Shown here one piece after another: positions 39,741 to 48,544 of a stretch of DNA of 64,000 nt. Under the pieces are notes generated by a model that was given only the letters and a program-made list of their open reading frames with translations, was not told the DNA's origin and did not search any database. Each line of letters begins with the position of its first letter. Within the stretch, counting starts at the first letter, position 1. Source of the DNA: Chloracidobacterium sp. (GTDB taxonomy: Bacteria; Acidobacteriota; Blastocatellia; Pyrinomonadales; Pyrinomonadaceae); NCBI GenBank assembly GCA_015075585.1, contig JABTUB010000002.1:496001-560000 (forward strand), in the 5' to 3' direction. Made by a program: the position numbers and the translations under genes.

Positions 39741-39822
39741 TCGTGTTCTTTTTTATCGGGCCCAAGTTTATCGCTGACGACGGCGTTAATTTGGGCCTTA
39801 CCAGTTTCAAAGGAGTACCTTT

Positions 39823-40227
39823 ATGCCTAGTCCGGGAAAATCCGCTTTCGATCTCGATGAGAACGTTGCCGCAGGTTTAGCATATCTGCCGGTCTGCCTT
39901 GTCCACTTGGTGTTCAGTATAGCCATCCTTGCAACCGATAAGATCAACAAGCTTGCGCGCTTTCACGCGATACAATCGCTGCTCCTATTTGCATGCGGCA
40001 TTATCGGGTATATTTGTATGTTCATCGCCATTTTCGTGGTGATGGCGCTCGCCGCCGCGACGCAAGTTTCAGCTTTTGTGTTCCTGATCTTCCTGATCTA
40101 TGCCGTATTCGGGCTTTTCGCTCTTGGGCTTCTGGTGGCCCTCGTCATCTCGATGATCAAGGCATTCCAAGGGCAGATCTTCAAGCTCCCGATCATCGGC
40201 AATATGGCCGATAAGTGGTCGAGTTAA
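39823..40227 (+). CDS. DUF4870/Tic20-like membrane protein, second copy
   Basis: 134 residues, similar throughout to the preceding gene: MPSPGKSAFDLDENVAAGLAYLP, NKLARFHAIQSLLLF and FKLPIIGNMADKWSS. AAGGAG lies seven bases before the ATG, a strong start. The central helices differ more (ALAAATQVSAFVFLIFLIYAVFGLFALGL), so the copies have diverged. The stop overlaps the purB stop (TTAA at 40224-40227). Confidence 0.87.
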   Translation: MPSPGKSAFDLDENVAAGLAYLPVCLVHLVFSIAILATDKINKLARFHAIQSLLLFACGIIGYICMFIAIFVVMALAAATQVSAFVFLIFLIYAVFGLFALGLLVALVISMIKAFQGQIFKLPIIGNMADKWSS

Positions 40228-41516
40228 TCGAACACGCGGGCGAAAACCTCATCGAGATTGCGTAAGTAGTGTCGCAGATCAAAGACGCGGTCTATCTCAT
40301 CCGCCGAAAGGCGTGATGTGATGTCCCCGTCTTTCTTTATCAAGTCGCGGTAATCGCCGCCTTCGTCCCAGACCTTCATCGCGTTTCGTTGCGTGTAGGT
40401 GTAGGCGTCCTCGCGTGTTACGCCTTTCTGCGTCAAAGCGAGCATCAGTTGGCCGCTGAAGACAAGCCCGTGCGTCAGCTCAAGATTCTTGAGCATATTT
40501 TCAGGATAGACGATGAGTGTATCGAGCAGGCCCGCCGCCTTCGCAAGCATGTAATCGACCGCTGCGGATGAATCGGGAAGGACCACGCGTTCTGCCGAAG
40601 AATGCGAGATGTCGCGTTCGTGCCACAGAGCCACGTTCTCGAGCCCGACGATCGAATTCGCGCGCACCGTGCGTGCCATTCCGCAGATGCGTTCGGAAAG
40701 TATCGGGTTTCGTTTGTGCGGCATCGCCGACGAACCTTTCTGGCCTTTCTTAAAAGCCTCCTGAGCCTCGCGAACCTCCGTCCGCTGCCAATGCCGCACC
40801 TGCAATGCGATCTTTTCCAAGGTCGAGGCGATGATCGCAAGCGTACACAGGTATTCGGCGTACGATTCGCGTTGAATGACCTGGGTCGAAGCCTTAGCGG
40901 GCGCGAGGCCGAGCCGTTCGCAGACCCTTCGTTCCACGTCCGGCGACAGATGAGCGAACGCACCGACGGCACCTGATATCTTTCCTTTCGAGACGGCCTC
41001 GTGCGCCGAGATCAATCGCCGGCGGTTGATCTTCATATCTTCGTACCACAACGCCCACGTCAGCCCGAACGATGTCGGTTCGGCGTGAATGCCGTGGGTG
41101 CGGCCTATCTGCGGCGTGTCCTTGAACTCATACGCACGCCGCTTTATCACATCCATCAGTGCGTCGATCTTTGCGAACAGTATCTCGCACGATTCTTTCA
41201 GCAGCAGAGCATTCGCCGTGTCCACAACGTCGCTCGAAGTCAGCCCGTAATGCACAAACCGCGACGCCGGCCCGATATTCTCAGCCAGATTCGTCGTGAA
41301 CGCGATCACGTCGTGGTCGGTCGTTTTCTCGATCTCGCTTATTCGCTCGACGGTGAACGCCGCTTTCGACTTGATCTCAACCAAAGCGTCCGCCGGTATC
41401 GTCCCGTCCTCCGCATGCACCTCGCACACAGCGATCTCAACATCCAGCCACTTCTGAAACTTATTTCCGGGCGACCACACACCGGCCATCTCGGGCAACG
41501 TATAACGTTCGATCAT
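40224..41516 (-). CDS. purB: Adenylosuccinate lyase
   Basis: 430 residues from ATG 41516 (MIERYTLPEMAGVWSPGNKF). It cleaves SAICAR and adenylosuccinate in purine synthesis. Landmarks are TTDHDVIAFTTNLAENIG, HYGLTSSDVVDTANALLL, IGRTHGIHAEPTSFG, and the signature KGSSAMPHKRNPILSERICGMAR with the flexible catalytic Ser. No Shine-Dalgarno is visible, and the candidate promoter lies so near the start that the mRNA may be leaderless. Confidence 0.97.
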   Translation of the reverse strand: MIERYTLPEMAGVWSPGNKFQKWLDVEIAVCEVHAEDGTIPADALVEIKSKAAFTVERISEIEKTTDHDVIAFTTNLAENIGPASRFVHYGLTSSDVVDTANALLLKESCEILFAKIDALMDVIKRRAYEFKDTPQIGRTHGIHAEPTSFGLTWALWYEDMKINRRRLISAHEAVSKGKISGAVGAFAHLSPDVERRVCERLGLAPAKASTQVIQRESYAEYLCTLAIIASTLEKIALQVRHWQRTEVREAQEAFKKGQKGSSAMPHKRNPILSERICGMARTVRANSIVGLENVALWHERDISHSSAERVVLPDSSAAVDYMLAKAAGLLDTLIVYPENMLKNLELTHGLVFSGQLMLALTQKGVTREDAYTYTQRNAMKVWDEGGDYRDLIKKDGDITSRLSADEIDRVFDLRHYLRNLDEVFARVFD

Positions 41517-41525
41517 ACACACCCG

Positions 41526-41554
41526 ATTTTATTGTATAATCACCCGAATGTCAG
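41526..41554 (-). promoter_or_regulatory. Candidate purB promoter, possibly leaderless
   Basis: On the minus strand CTGACA (41554-41549) and TAAAAT (41531-41526) are 17 bases apart. Transcription from this pair would begin near 41519, only a few bases before the purB ATG at 41516, and no ribosome-binding site is seen there. A shifted -10 (TATACA) is also possible. Confidence 0.35.
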
Positions 41555-41647
41555 TCGTCTTCGGATAAAAGATCGGTTACTGCCAAATGATCTTTGCTTC
41601 GTTATGCGTCAAATCCGACAAGGCCTCTAAAAAAAGCGTGAGTTGCC

Positions 41648-42685
41648 CTAGATAATGCCCTTCGAAATCAGCAGTTCGGCATTCAACACCGCAGAACCGG
41701 CGGCGCCGCGAACGGTATTGTGGCTTAAGCTTACGAATTTATAGTCGAAAACGGTGTCGGGAAAAATTCGTCCGACTGTGATGGTCATTCCGTTGCCGTT
41801 ATTGCGGTCTAGTCGTGTTTGAGGCCGCGAAGGTTCGTCGGTAACTTGAATGAACCTGGCAGGCGACGAATGAAGGCCCAGCGACGGGAACATACTCATC
41901 GCATCGACGACCTGCTCAAGGTCGGCGGTCTCTTTCAGATCGACGCGGACGGAGATCATATGGCCGTCAACGACATTCACGCGGAAACACTGCGCCGACA
42001 CCGGAAAATCAGCGTGCTTGATACCGCTTTCGGTAAATGTGCCTAGTATCTTCTGTGCTTCGATCTCGACCTTCGGCTCTTCGCCGGCGATGTATGGCAG
42101 GACATTGTCCGTGATATCAAGCGATGCCACACCGGGATAACCCGCACCCGAGATCGCCTGAAATGTCGTTATCACGCAGGAATCGACGCCGAAACGCCTG
42201 TGAAGCGCCGCGAGCGGCGGTGCGAACGATACCACCGCACAGTTCGGGTTCGTTACGATAAAACCCTTCGCAAAGCCGCGGTTCTGCTGCTGCTTCGTAA
42301 TAAGCCCCACATGGTCGGCGTTGATCTCGGGGATCAGCAGCGGCACGTCCTCATCCATACGGTAGCTCGATGAATTCGAGATGACCGGATAGCCCGCACG
42401 CGCGAACGCCTCCTCTGTTTCGCGCGCCACGCTCGACGGCAGGCTTGAAAATACAATATCGCAGTCGAGCGGCGGCTCGATCGGCGACACGACGATGTCG
42501 CGTACATTCGGCGGAATGTTGCCCGGCAGCTTCCACGCGCACGCCTCGGAATACGGCTTGCCCGCAGAACGATCCGACGCGGCAAGCGCCGTTATCTCAA
42601 ACTGCGGATGCCCTTCCAACAATTGGCAGAAACGCTGCCCGACAGTGCCCGTGGCACCAAGAATTCCTACGCGATATTTACTCAC
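41648..42685 (-). CDS. asd: Aspartate-semialdehyde dehydrogenase, archaeal/fungal type
   Basis: 345 residues. The N-terminal NADP-binding loop is VGILGATGTVGQRFCQLL. The catalytic Cys lies in VTNPNCAVVSFAPPLAAL, and the TFQAISGAGYPGVASLDI and FPVSAQCFRVNVVDGHM segments fit the archaeal/fungal branch rather than the E. coli one. It reduces aspartyl phosphate, made by LysC at 50.7-52.1 kb, feeding both lysine (dap genes nearby) and homoserine/methionine (metX, metY). It follows the aminotransferase by nine bases. Confidence 0.95.
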   Translation of the reverse strand: MSKYRVGILGATGTVGQRFCQLLEGHPQFEITALAASDRSAGKPYSEACAWKLPGNIPPNVRDIVVSPIEPPLDCDIVFSSLPSSVARETEEAFARAGYPVISNSSSYRMDEDVPLLIPEINADHVGLITKQQQNRGFAKGFIVTNPNCAVVSFAPPLAALHRRFGVDSCVITTFQAISGAGYPGVASLDITDNVLPYIAGEEPKVEIEAQKILGTFTESGIKHADFPVSAQCFRVNVVDGHMISVRVDLKETADLEQVVDAMSMFPSLGLHSSPARFIQVTDEPSRPQTRLDRNNGNGMTITVGRIFPDTVFDYKFVSLSHNTVRGAAGSAVLNAELLISKGII

Positions 42686-42694
42686 TTTTGTCCG

Positions 42695-43846
42695 TTACCT
42701 ATCGAAAGCCTCTTTCATTCGCCTGACGCCTTCTGCCATGTTTTCTTCCGTATTGCAGAACGAAATGCGAAGGAAGCCTTTTGCCTCTTTGCCGAACGCA
42801 ACGCCCGGTACGGTTACGACACGGTTTTGCAGGCATTTTTCGGCGATCTCCAAATCACTGCCAAGGCTGCGTACATCGAGCATCGTGTAAAAAGCCCCTT
42901 CGGGCGAAGTCGCTTTCAGTCCAAGTTCCTTTTCAAAAAGATCGACCAAGAATTCGCCGCGTCGTTTGTAGATGTCGCGTGCGTGCTGTTTCGCAGCCTC
43001 GGCTTCGGGCGTCCACGCGAGCAGGCTCGCTTTTTGAACTATCGTCGCCGCACACACAGTTGTGTAGCCGTGCATCACTTGTATCGCGTTCATCATCTCG
43101 GCGTCCTTGCCTGCAGCCCATCCGAGACGCCAGCCGGTCATAGATAGCGACTTTGATAAGCCGCTGACGATGATCGTCCGATCATAATACTCACTCGCTG
43201 AGTGCGGGCGATCACCAAAATAAAGCTCGCTGTAGATCTCGTCGGAAATAAGCCAAATGCCCGTTCCTTCCAGGGCCGCGGCGATGTCGCGAAGATCCTG
43301 TTCGGTCAGAACGCGGCCCGTCGGGTTTGACGGCGAGATAACGACTGCCGCTCGTGTACGTTCAGTGATCTTTGACCTGAATTCTTCGATATCAAAACCA
43401 AAGCTGCCGTCTGCCGGCATACGGTAATAAACCGGCACGCCTTGTGCGATACGCGTGCATGCGTCGTATGCCGGAAAGCTCGGGTCCGGCAGCAGCACTT
43501 CGTCTCCCTCATCGACCACGCACATAAAGGCGTCGGTCATCGCCTCTTGCGAACCGCACGTTACCACGACACCCGTGCGCGGCAGTTCCAAGTGCGGATA
43601 CTGTTCGGCGATCTTATCGCGCAACGCCGGAAGGCCCGGATGCGACGTGTAGCCGTTCTGCTCGTCACGAGCGATGCGTGCCGCTTCGTCGCGGATGAAC
43701 TGCGGTGTCGGCAGGTCAGGTTCGCCCAGACCGAAATTGATCGAATCAGGCAGCGCCCGCTCGAAGAACTGCCGAATCAGTGTCGGCTGCAGGCCGCGCA
43801 TCCGCTGCGGCGGCATATATGCCTCGTCCTTTCGTGCCGGCTTCAT
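42695..43846 (-). CDS. PLP-dependent aminotransferase class I/II, candidate DapC
   Basis: 383 residues. Landmarks: INFGLGEPDLPTP, the PLP-binding Asn/Asp/Tyr region VVISPSNPTGRVL and WLISDEIYSELYF, the Schiff-base Lys in VSGLSKSLSMTGWRLGWAAG, and the C-terminal Arg in GFLRISFCNTEENM. It is an aspartate-aminotransferase-like fold. Because asd, dapD, dapA, dapB and a DapE-like gene are neighbours, it may serve as N-succinyl-diaminopimelate aminotransferase (DapC); that is inferred from position. Its ATG overlaps the stop of the small CsbD-like gene by four bases. Confidence 0.9.
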   Translation of the reverse strand: MKPARKDEAYMPPQRMRGLQPTLIRQFFERALPDSINFGLGEPDLPTPQFIRDEAARIARDEQNGYTSHPGLPALRDKIAEQYPHLELPRTGVVVTCGSQEAMTDAFMCVVDEGDEVLLPDPSFPAYDACTRIAQGVPVYYRMPADGSFGFDIEEFRSKITERTRAAVVISPSNPTGRVLTEQDLRDIAAALEGTGIWLISDEIYSELYFGDRPHSASEYYDRTIIVSGLSKSLSMTGWRLGWAAGKDAEMMNAIQVMHGYTTVCAATIVQKASLLAWTPEAEAAKQHARDIYKRRGEFLVDLFEKELGLKATSPEGAFYTMLDVRSLGSDLEIAEKCLQNRVVTVPGVAFGKEAKGFLRISFCNTEENMAEGVRRMKEAFDR

Positions 43847-44043
43847 TTCGTCTCGTCTTTGACGCCCTCTTCGTCAAGTTTTTCGCGGATCTCACCGACC
43901 TCTTGATTGAACTCGCCTTCCGCGATGGTGTTCGGGTCGCCGGTGAGTACGCCGCCGATCTCCTCGATACCGCCGATGATCTTTTGCGTCAGCCCGCTGA
44001 TCTTCTCGGCAAGGCTGCCGTCTTTTGCCTCGGGTTCTGTCAT
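43843..44043 (-). CDS. Small CsbD-like protein
   Basis: 66 residues from ATG 44043, with GAGGTG six bases upstream. The core IGGIEEIGGVLTGDPNTIAEGEFNQEVGEIREK follows the CsbD pattern (G...GxxTGD...EG..xQ..G). CsbD proteins are abundant, stress-induced small proteins with unknown biochemical role. Its stop overlaps the aminotransferase start (ATGA, 43843-43846), so the two are likely translated together, which is odd for a stress protein. Confidence 0.65.
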   Translation of the reverse strand: MTEPEAKDGSLAEKISGLTQKIIGGIEEIGGVLTGDPNTIAEGEFNQEVGEIREKLDEEGVKDETK

Positions 44044-44071
44044 TTTGAGCACCTCATCAATTAACAGTTTA

Positions 44072-45541
44072 TCAGCGTTCGACGGCGAAATCGATAAAGC
44101 CGTTCTGCGGGTTGGCGGAGAGCAGCTTCACTCGGACCTTATCGCCGACATCAAGACGCTTTTGTCCGCGAACGACCATTCCATCCACAGGCGGACGAAG
44201 TATTCGTGCAAATATGCCGGCTTTCGTGTCTCCGGTAACGATCGCGTCGTATTCCTGGCCGATGTGATGCTGCAGGACGGCGGCCGCAACGATCTTTCTC
44301 ATACGACGCTCAACCTTACGCGCAGCTTTCGCCTGAAGGTTCGCTTGCTCGGCAATATCGTCGAGTTCTTCGGGTGTGTAGGGCTGCTGCTCGCCCGCGA
44401 TGACGGCTTTGACGATGCGCTGGACGACGATGTCGGTGAACCTGCGATTCGGAGCGGTCGAATGTGCGTAATCATTTACCGCGAGGCCGAAATGCCCGCC
44501 TGCATCCTCGCCCGGCCTTTGGACAACACATCGGCCCGCACCGATCAGCTTGATCAGCGAGAGCGAAAGGTCGGGAAAGCGTTCCGGGTCAGCCTGCTTT
44601 CGACGAGCCAAAAAGGCTGAGAACGCCGGAAGATCCGGTTCGGAGGGCAGTTGTTCGCCATATTCGGCGGCAATTCGAACGATCCCGTCCCAACGCTCGG
44701 GAGCTTCGACGACGCGTCGGAGCGAGGCGACATTCTCGCGTTCGAGAAACTCCGCCATCTCAACGTTCGTCGCGATCATAAAATTCTCAATGAGCTTGCG
44801 AGCCGCGTTCGGCTCCACGGCCCGTATCTCGCGAACCTCGCCATCCTCGACGACCGCCGAGGATTCGATGGATTCGAAATCGAGTGCTCCCTTCCTCGCA
44901 CGATATTCGCCGAGACGAACTGCCGCAGCATTCTGAAGCCTGATCTGGGCTTCAAGCCCGACGGTATCGGCGATCTTCTGCGGGATCTGGCCTCGACCTT
45001 CGAGCCATTCGCCGACTGATTCGTAATCGAGCTTTGCGTGATTCCGCACCAACGCACGAAAGAATTTGGTGTCCGGCACATCGCCATTCTCTTTGACGAT
45101 CATATCGGCAACGACCGCGAGACGATCCTCACCCTCGACAAGCGAAGTGATATCGGTCGAGAGCTCTTCGGGAAGCATCGGAAAGATGCGTGTCTCGGTG
45201 TAAACCGTTACCGTATTCTGCTTTGCGTGACGATCGATCGGCGTGTCTTTCTCGACGAATGCGGCAACGTCCGCGATCCCAACAAGCAAGCGGATATCGC
45301 CATTCTCAAGCTGCTCGGCCCACTCGATCTGGTCGAGATCCTTTGAAGTTTTGTTATCGATCGACGACCAGAGCGTATCGCGAAGGTCGGTGATGTTCGG
45401 TGCTGGCTCAGGATCGCGTCTCGCCACGATCTCTTTGAGCTGCGCAGCGACTGCGGCAGAAAAATCGGGTTCAAAACCATTACGGGTGACTGTCTCGTAG
45501 GCCCGTTCGCCGAGCCAGTTCTTATGTCCGGAATCGTTCAT
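44072..45541 (-). CDS. RNB-domain ribonuclease (RNase II/R family)
   Basis: 489 residues, shorter than RNase R. The catalytic RNB domain shows the Asp-rich start SIDNKTSKDLDQIEW, then LLVGIADVAAFVEKDTPIDRHA, RIFPMLPEELSTDITSLVEGEDRLAV, and HFGLAVNDYAHSTAPNRRFTDIVVQRIVKA. A C-terminal S1-like segment (YDAIVTGDTKAGIFARI...GDKVRVKLLSANP) follows. No N-terminal cold-shock domains and no basic tail are seen. It degrades RNA 3' to 5'. It stands between the aminotransferase and dapD genes. Confidence 0.92.
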   Translation of the reverse strand: MNDSGHKNWLGERAYETVTRNGFEPDFSAAVAAQLKEIVARRDPEPAPNITDLRDTLWSSIDNKTSKDLDQIEWAEQLENGDIRLLVGIADVAAFVEKDTPIDRHAKQNTVTVYTETRIFPMLPEELSTDITSLVEGEDRLAVVADMIVKENGDVPDTKFFRALVRNHAKLDYESVGEWLEGRGQIPQKIADTVGLEAQIRLQNAAAVRLGEYRARKGALDFESIESSAVVEDGEVREIRAVEPNAARKLIENFMIATNVEMAEFLERENVASLRRVVEAPERWDGIVRIAAEYGEQLPSEPDLPAFSAFLARRKQADPERFPDLSLSLIKLIGAGRCVVQRPGEDAGGHFGLAVNDYAHSTAPNRRFTDIVVQRIVKAVIAGEQQPYTPEELDDIAEQANLQAKAARKVERRMRKIVAAAVLQHHIGQEYDAIVTGDTKAGIFARILRPPVDGMVVRGQKRLDVGDKVRVKLLSANPQNGFIDFAVER

Positions 45542-45592
45542 TCAGTTAAGTTCGATCTATGTAAGGCTGCTGCAAAATGCGTCTGCCCGATA

Positions 45593-46426
45593 CTAACGAA
45601 GGTAGTCCTCGAGCTTAGTTGCGGCATCGGTTTTCTCGTCGCGATATTTGACGATGATCGGGCAATAGATCGAGAGGCCATTCTCGTGGCCGAAATCATT
45701 CGAGACCGCACGCGAACCTTGCACGACGACTGCACCGGCCGGGATCTCGAGCGAACCGCCTTCCGCCGCTTTTATTATTCGGTTATTCGGAAGATCGAAC
45801 ACCGGCGTCGAACGCGTCAGGATGACGCCGCTTGCGAGCACGGCACGCTCCCGGACGATCGTGCCCTCATAGACTCCCGTATTGCCGCCGACAAGAACGT
45901 CGTCCTCGATGACGACAGGCGTTGCATTCACCGGCTCGAGCACGCCGCCGATCTGCGCCGCGGCGGATAGATGCACGCGCTTGCCGATCTGCGCACAAGA
46001 GCCGACAAGAGCATGACTATCGACCATCGTGCCTTCGTCAATGTACGAACCGACATTGATATACGCGGGCGGCATTACGACGACGCTCGGCGCAACATAG
46101 CTGCCATCTCGGATCGCCGAACCGCCGACCACGATGCGAACACCATCCGCGAGCGACATCGGCCGTAAGGGAAACGTGTCCTTGTCAAAGAATTGAAGCG
46201 TCTCTGTCGGCTGCGAAAGCTCGACCATCTTTCCCATTCGAAAGCCGAGCAGAATTCCCTGCTTCACCCAAGAGTTTGCGTGCCAATTCCCGTCCGCATC
46301 TTTTTCAGCCGAGCGAATCTCACCACGCCGCAACGCGAGCTTGAATGCTTCGTAAACCTCGCGATCCGCAGCATCAAACTCAGTCTTCGCGAACATCTGT
46401 TCGATCTCTTCTCGAAGCTCCTTCAT
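45593..46426 (-). CDS. dapD: Tetrahydrodipicolinate N-succinyltransferase
   Basis: 277 residues, exact family length. It succinylates tetrahydrodipicolinate in the succinylase branch of lysine/DAP synthesis. The left-handed beta-helix reads through hexapeptides ([53 protein letters not shown]), followed by [41 protein letters not shown]. The dapA gene lies 24 bases upstream on the same strand, with dapB before it. Confidence 0.96.
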   Translation of the reverse strand: MKELREEIEQMFAKTEFDAADREVYEAFKLALRRGEIRSAEKDADGNWHANSWVKQGILLGFRMGKMVELSQPTETLQFFDKDTFPLRPMSLADGVRIVVGGSAIRDGSYVAPSVVVMPPAYINVGSYIDEGTMVDSHALVGSCAQIGKRVHLSAAAQIGGVLEPVNATPVVIEDDVLVGGNTGVYEGTIVRERAVLASGVILTRSTPVFDLPNNRIIKAAEGGSLEIPAGAVVVQGSRAVSNDFGHENGLSIYCPIIVKYRDEKTDAATKLEDYLR

Positions 46427-46450
46427 ATTTCGATAGATCCGTCTTCTGAG

Positions 46451-47350
46451 TTACAACTTCAATTCCTTGATAATGGCGCGCAGTCGATTGCGAGTCGGTT
46501 CGGTCACCGGCACGAGCGGCAGACGGATGTTTTCTTCGCAGAGGCCGAGTTCTTTCATCACGAATTTGCACGGTGCCGGCGAAGCTTCGATGAAATTCGC
46601 TTCCATCAGCGGCAAGATCTTGTAATGAATTTTGCGTGCAAAATGGAATGAGCCGTTCAGGGCATGCTCGACCATCTTTGATGTCTCTTTGGGCAGTTCG
46701 TTGGCGATCACCGAAACAAGGCCGTCCGCACCGAGTGAGATCAGAGGCACGGTGGACGCATCATCACCCGAAAATACGCGAAAGTTCTTCGGCCGTCGGC
46801 GAATGATCTCCATTATCTGCGAGAAATTGCCGGACGCCTCTTTTGTCGCGACAATGTTATCGTGTTTCTCGGCAAGCCGCAGTGTCGTCTCCGCCGAGAT
46901 ATTCGACGAGGTTCGCGAAGGCACATTGTAGAGCATTATCGGCATCTCCCGAACGCTCTTTGCCACCTCGCTAAAATGGGCGAACATCCCTTCCTGCGTC
47001 GGCTTGTTGTAGTAGGGAGCGACGATAAGTGCGGCATCAGCACCGGCTTCGCGGGCCTTTCGCGTGAAATCGATCGTAGCAGCTGTATTGTTGCTGCCCG
47101 TTCCGGCGATCACGTTTGCCTTCAAGCTCTTCGCAACGGCGACCGCAGCGCGTATGACATCGAGCCGCTCGGCCTCATCCATCGTCGCGCTTTCGCCCGT
47201 TGTCCCGCACGGCACGAGAATTTTCACACCGCCTTTTATCTGGCGAGCGGCGAGCTTTCGAAAAACATCCTCGTCAAACGAGCCGTCCTTGCGGAACGGC
47301 GTTACCAATGCGGTGGCGCATCCCCGCATCCAATCGATCTTAAGCGTCAT
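46451..47350 (-). CDS. dapA: 4-Hydroxy-tetrahydrodipicolinate synthase
   Basis: 299 residues. TIM barrel with CATALVTPFRKDGSFDE, LVPCGTTGESATM, AGTGSNNTAATIDFTRKAREAGADAALIVAPYYNKPTQEG, the catalytic Tyr in MLYNVPSRTS and Schiff-base Lys in IVATKEASGNFSQ, then VFSGDDASTVPLISLGADGLVSVIAN. It condenses pyruvate with aspartate semialdehyde. Overlaps the dapB stop by four bases. Confidence 0.97.
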   Translation of the reverse strand: MTLKIDWMRGCATALVTPFRKDGSFDEDVFRKLAARQIKGGVKILVPCGTTGESATMDEAERLDVIRAAVAVAKSLKANVIAGTGSNNTAATIDFTRKAREAGADAALIVAPYYNKPTQEGMFAHFSEVAKSVREMPIMLYNVPSRTSSNISAETTLRLAEKHDNIVATKEASGNFSQIMEIIRRRPKNFRVFSGDDASTVPLISLGADGLVSVIANELPKETSKMVEHALNGSFHFARKIHYKILPLMEANFIEASPAPCKFVMKELGLCEENIRLPLVPVTEPTRNRLRAIIKELKL

Positions 47351-48051
47351 ACGTTAAGGATATCACCGATCACATCGGTAAATTCAAAAAAACCTTTCTT
47401 TCCGACGATCCATTTGGCAGCCATCAGCGATCCGCGGGCAAAGCCTTCGCGCGAACGGGCCGTATGTTCGAGTAAAATCTGATCTGCCGGGCCGTCAAAG
47501 CCGACACGGTGCGTTCCCGGAATGTTGCCGGCGCGAGTTGCGGCGACGGAGATATTCCTGTCCGGGCCGATCTCGTCTCGGACGATCTCTTCTATCTTGA
47601 GTGCGGTGCCGCTCGGAGCGTCCTTTTTTCGCGAATGGTGCTGCTCCTCGATGAACACCTCGTACTCAGGAAACTTCGCGAACAGCTCGGCCGCGAATTC
47701 TGCCACACGGTAGAAAAGGTTTACGCCCGTCGAAAAATTCGCTCCGAAGACGAGGCTGCCGTTATGCAACGCAACCATCTGCTCGATCGCATCACGTTCG
47801 TTCTGCCAGCCGGTCGTGCCGATGACCGCGGCCGCTTCGGCGATCATAACGGCCTCGACATTTCGCTTCACCGCCGCCGCCGTTGAAAAATCGATCACCG
47901 CATCGGCACCGCGAAGCTTTTCAGCCAAAGCCGCCGCCGACAACGCGGCTTCACCGTCGGCGATAACAGCGACGATCTCATCACCGCCTTCGACGGCAAG
48001 CCGTTCGACGAGCTTGCCCATGGCACCGTGGCCGATAAGTGCTAGTTTCAT
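47347..48051 (-). CDS. dapB: 4-Hydroxy-tetrahydrodipicolinate reductase
   Basis: 234 residues from ATG 48051 (MKLALIGHGAMGKLVERLA); the frame reaches 48066. Segments VIDFSTAAAVKRNVEA, IGTTGWQNERDAI, FGANFSTGVNLFYRVAEFAA, the DapB signature EVFIEEQHHSRKKDAPSGTALKI and AGNIPGTHRVGFDGPADQI are all visible. It reduces the DapA product. Directly upstream (48061) begins the palindromic GxxExxY-associated repeat, so dapB and dapA may depend on a promoter in or beyond that element. Confidence 0.96.
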   Translation of the reverse strand: MKLALIGHGAMGKLVERLAVEGGDEIVAVIADGEAALSAAALAEKLRGADAVIDFSTAAAVKRNVEAVMIAEAAAVIGTTGWQNERDAIEQMVALHNGSLVFGANFSTGVNLFYRVAEFAAELFAKFPEYEVFIEEQHHSRKKDAPSGTALKIEEIVRDEIGPDRNISVAATRAGNIPGTHRVGFDGPADQILLEHTARSREGFARGSLMAAKWIVGKKGFFEFTDVIGDILNV

Positions 48052-48060
48052 AAATATTTT

Positions 48061-48126
48061 AACCACATAGGAACATAGAACACATAGAACGGAAAAAAAC
48101 TATGTACCCTATGCCCATATGTGGTT
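48061..48126. repeat. Palindromic element, left copy, flanking the GxxExxY gene
   Basis: Two 27-base arms (48061-48087 and 48100-48126) form an imperfect inverted repeat matching at 21 of 27 positions by hand count. The ends are AACCACATA at the left and TATGTGGTT at the right; the 12-base loop is A-rich. The same palindrome occurs at 48545-48612 on the other side of the GxxExxY gene. Confidence 0.85.
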
Positions 48127-48537
48127 CTAACTCTCCGATAGGTTTCGGTACAGTTCATTGACAAATGTTTTCTGCCCGTCCCGAAACAAATTCACACAAT
48201 TGAAATTTATCAAGATCCCTTTTGGAGCACTCAATAGCTTCATTTAGGTCAAGAGCTGAGCTTCGTGAATAGGAGCAAGTGTCGAAACTGCTTTGAGTTC
48301 AACCGCCAAAATATTCTCAATGAAAAGGTCGCAACGCAACTCAGTATCTAAAACCATTTCCTTAAAACGAACGGGCACAACGAGTTCTGTCTGAAAGGCA
48401 ATTTTCCTATCATTTAACTCATGCTTAAGACACTCGTGATAAACACTTTCGATAAGCCCCGGACCGATTGACTTATGTACCTCGATCGCCGCCCCGATCA
48501 CGTCATATGTCAATTTATCCAGATACTTCTTCGTCAT
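48127..48537 (-). pseudogene. GxxExxY-family gene with an in-frame TAA
   Basis: From ATG 48537 (MTKKYLDKLTYDVIGAAIEVHK; an earlier ATG at 48552 lies in the palindrome) the frame reads SIGPGLIESVYHECLKHELNDRKI, holding the name-giving GLIESVY, then AVELKAVSTLAPIHEAQLLT, and meets TAA at 48246-48244. The same frame continues without shift as MKLLSAPKGILINFNCVNLF and ends at TAG 48129-48127. Family members read LLTY followed by such a tail, so TAA replaces an expected Tyr codon. The gene is therefore a one-base nonsense allele, a sequencing error, or is read through. The family is of unknown function with a PD-(D/E)xK-like pattern (DLFIENILAVELK). Confidence 0.8.
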
Positions 48538-48544
48538 ACGCTTG

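Noticed and set aside
39747..39805. Inverted repeat GGGCCCAA...TTGGGCC between the DUF4870 copies as a terminator
   Set aside because: The arms are about 30 bases apart and no T run follows in either direction; at most a weak hairpin.
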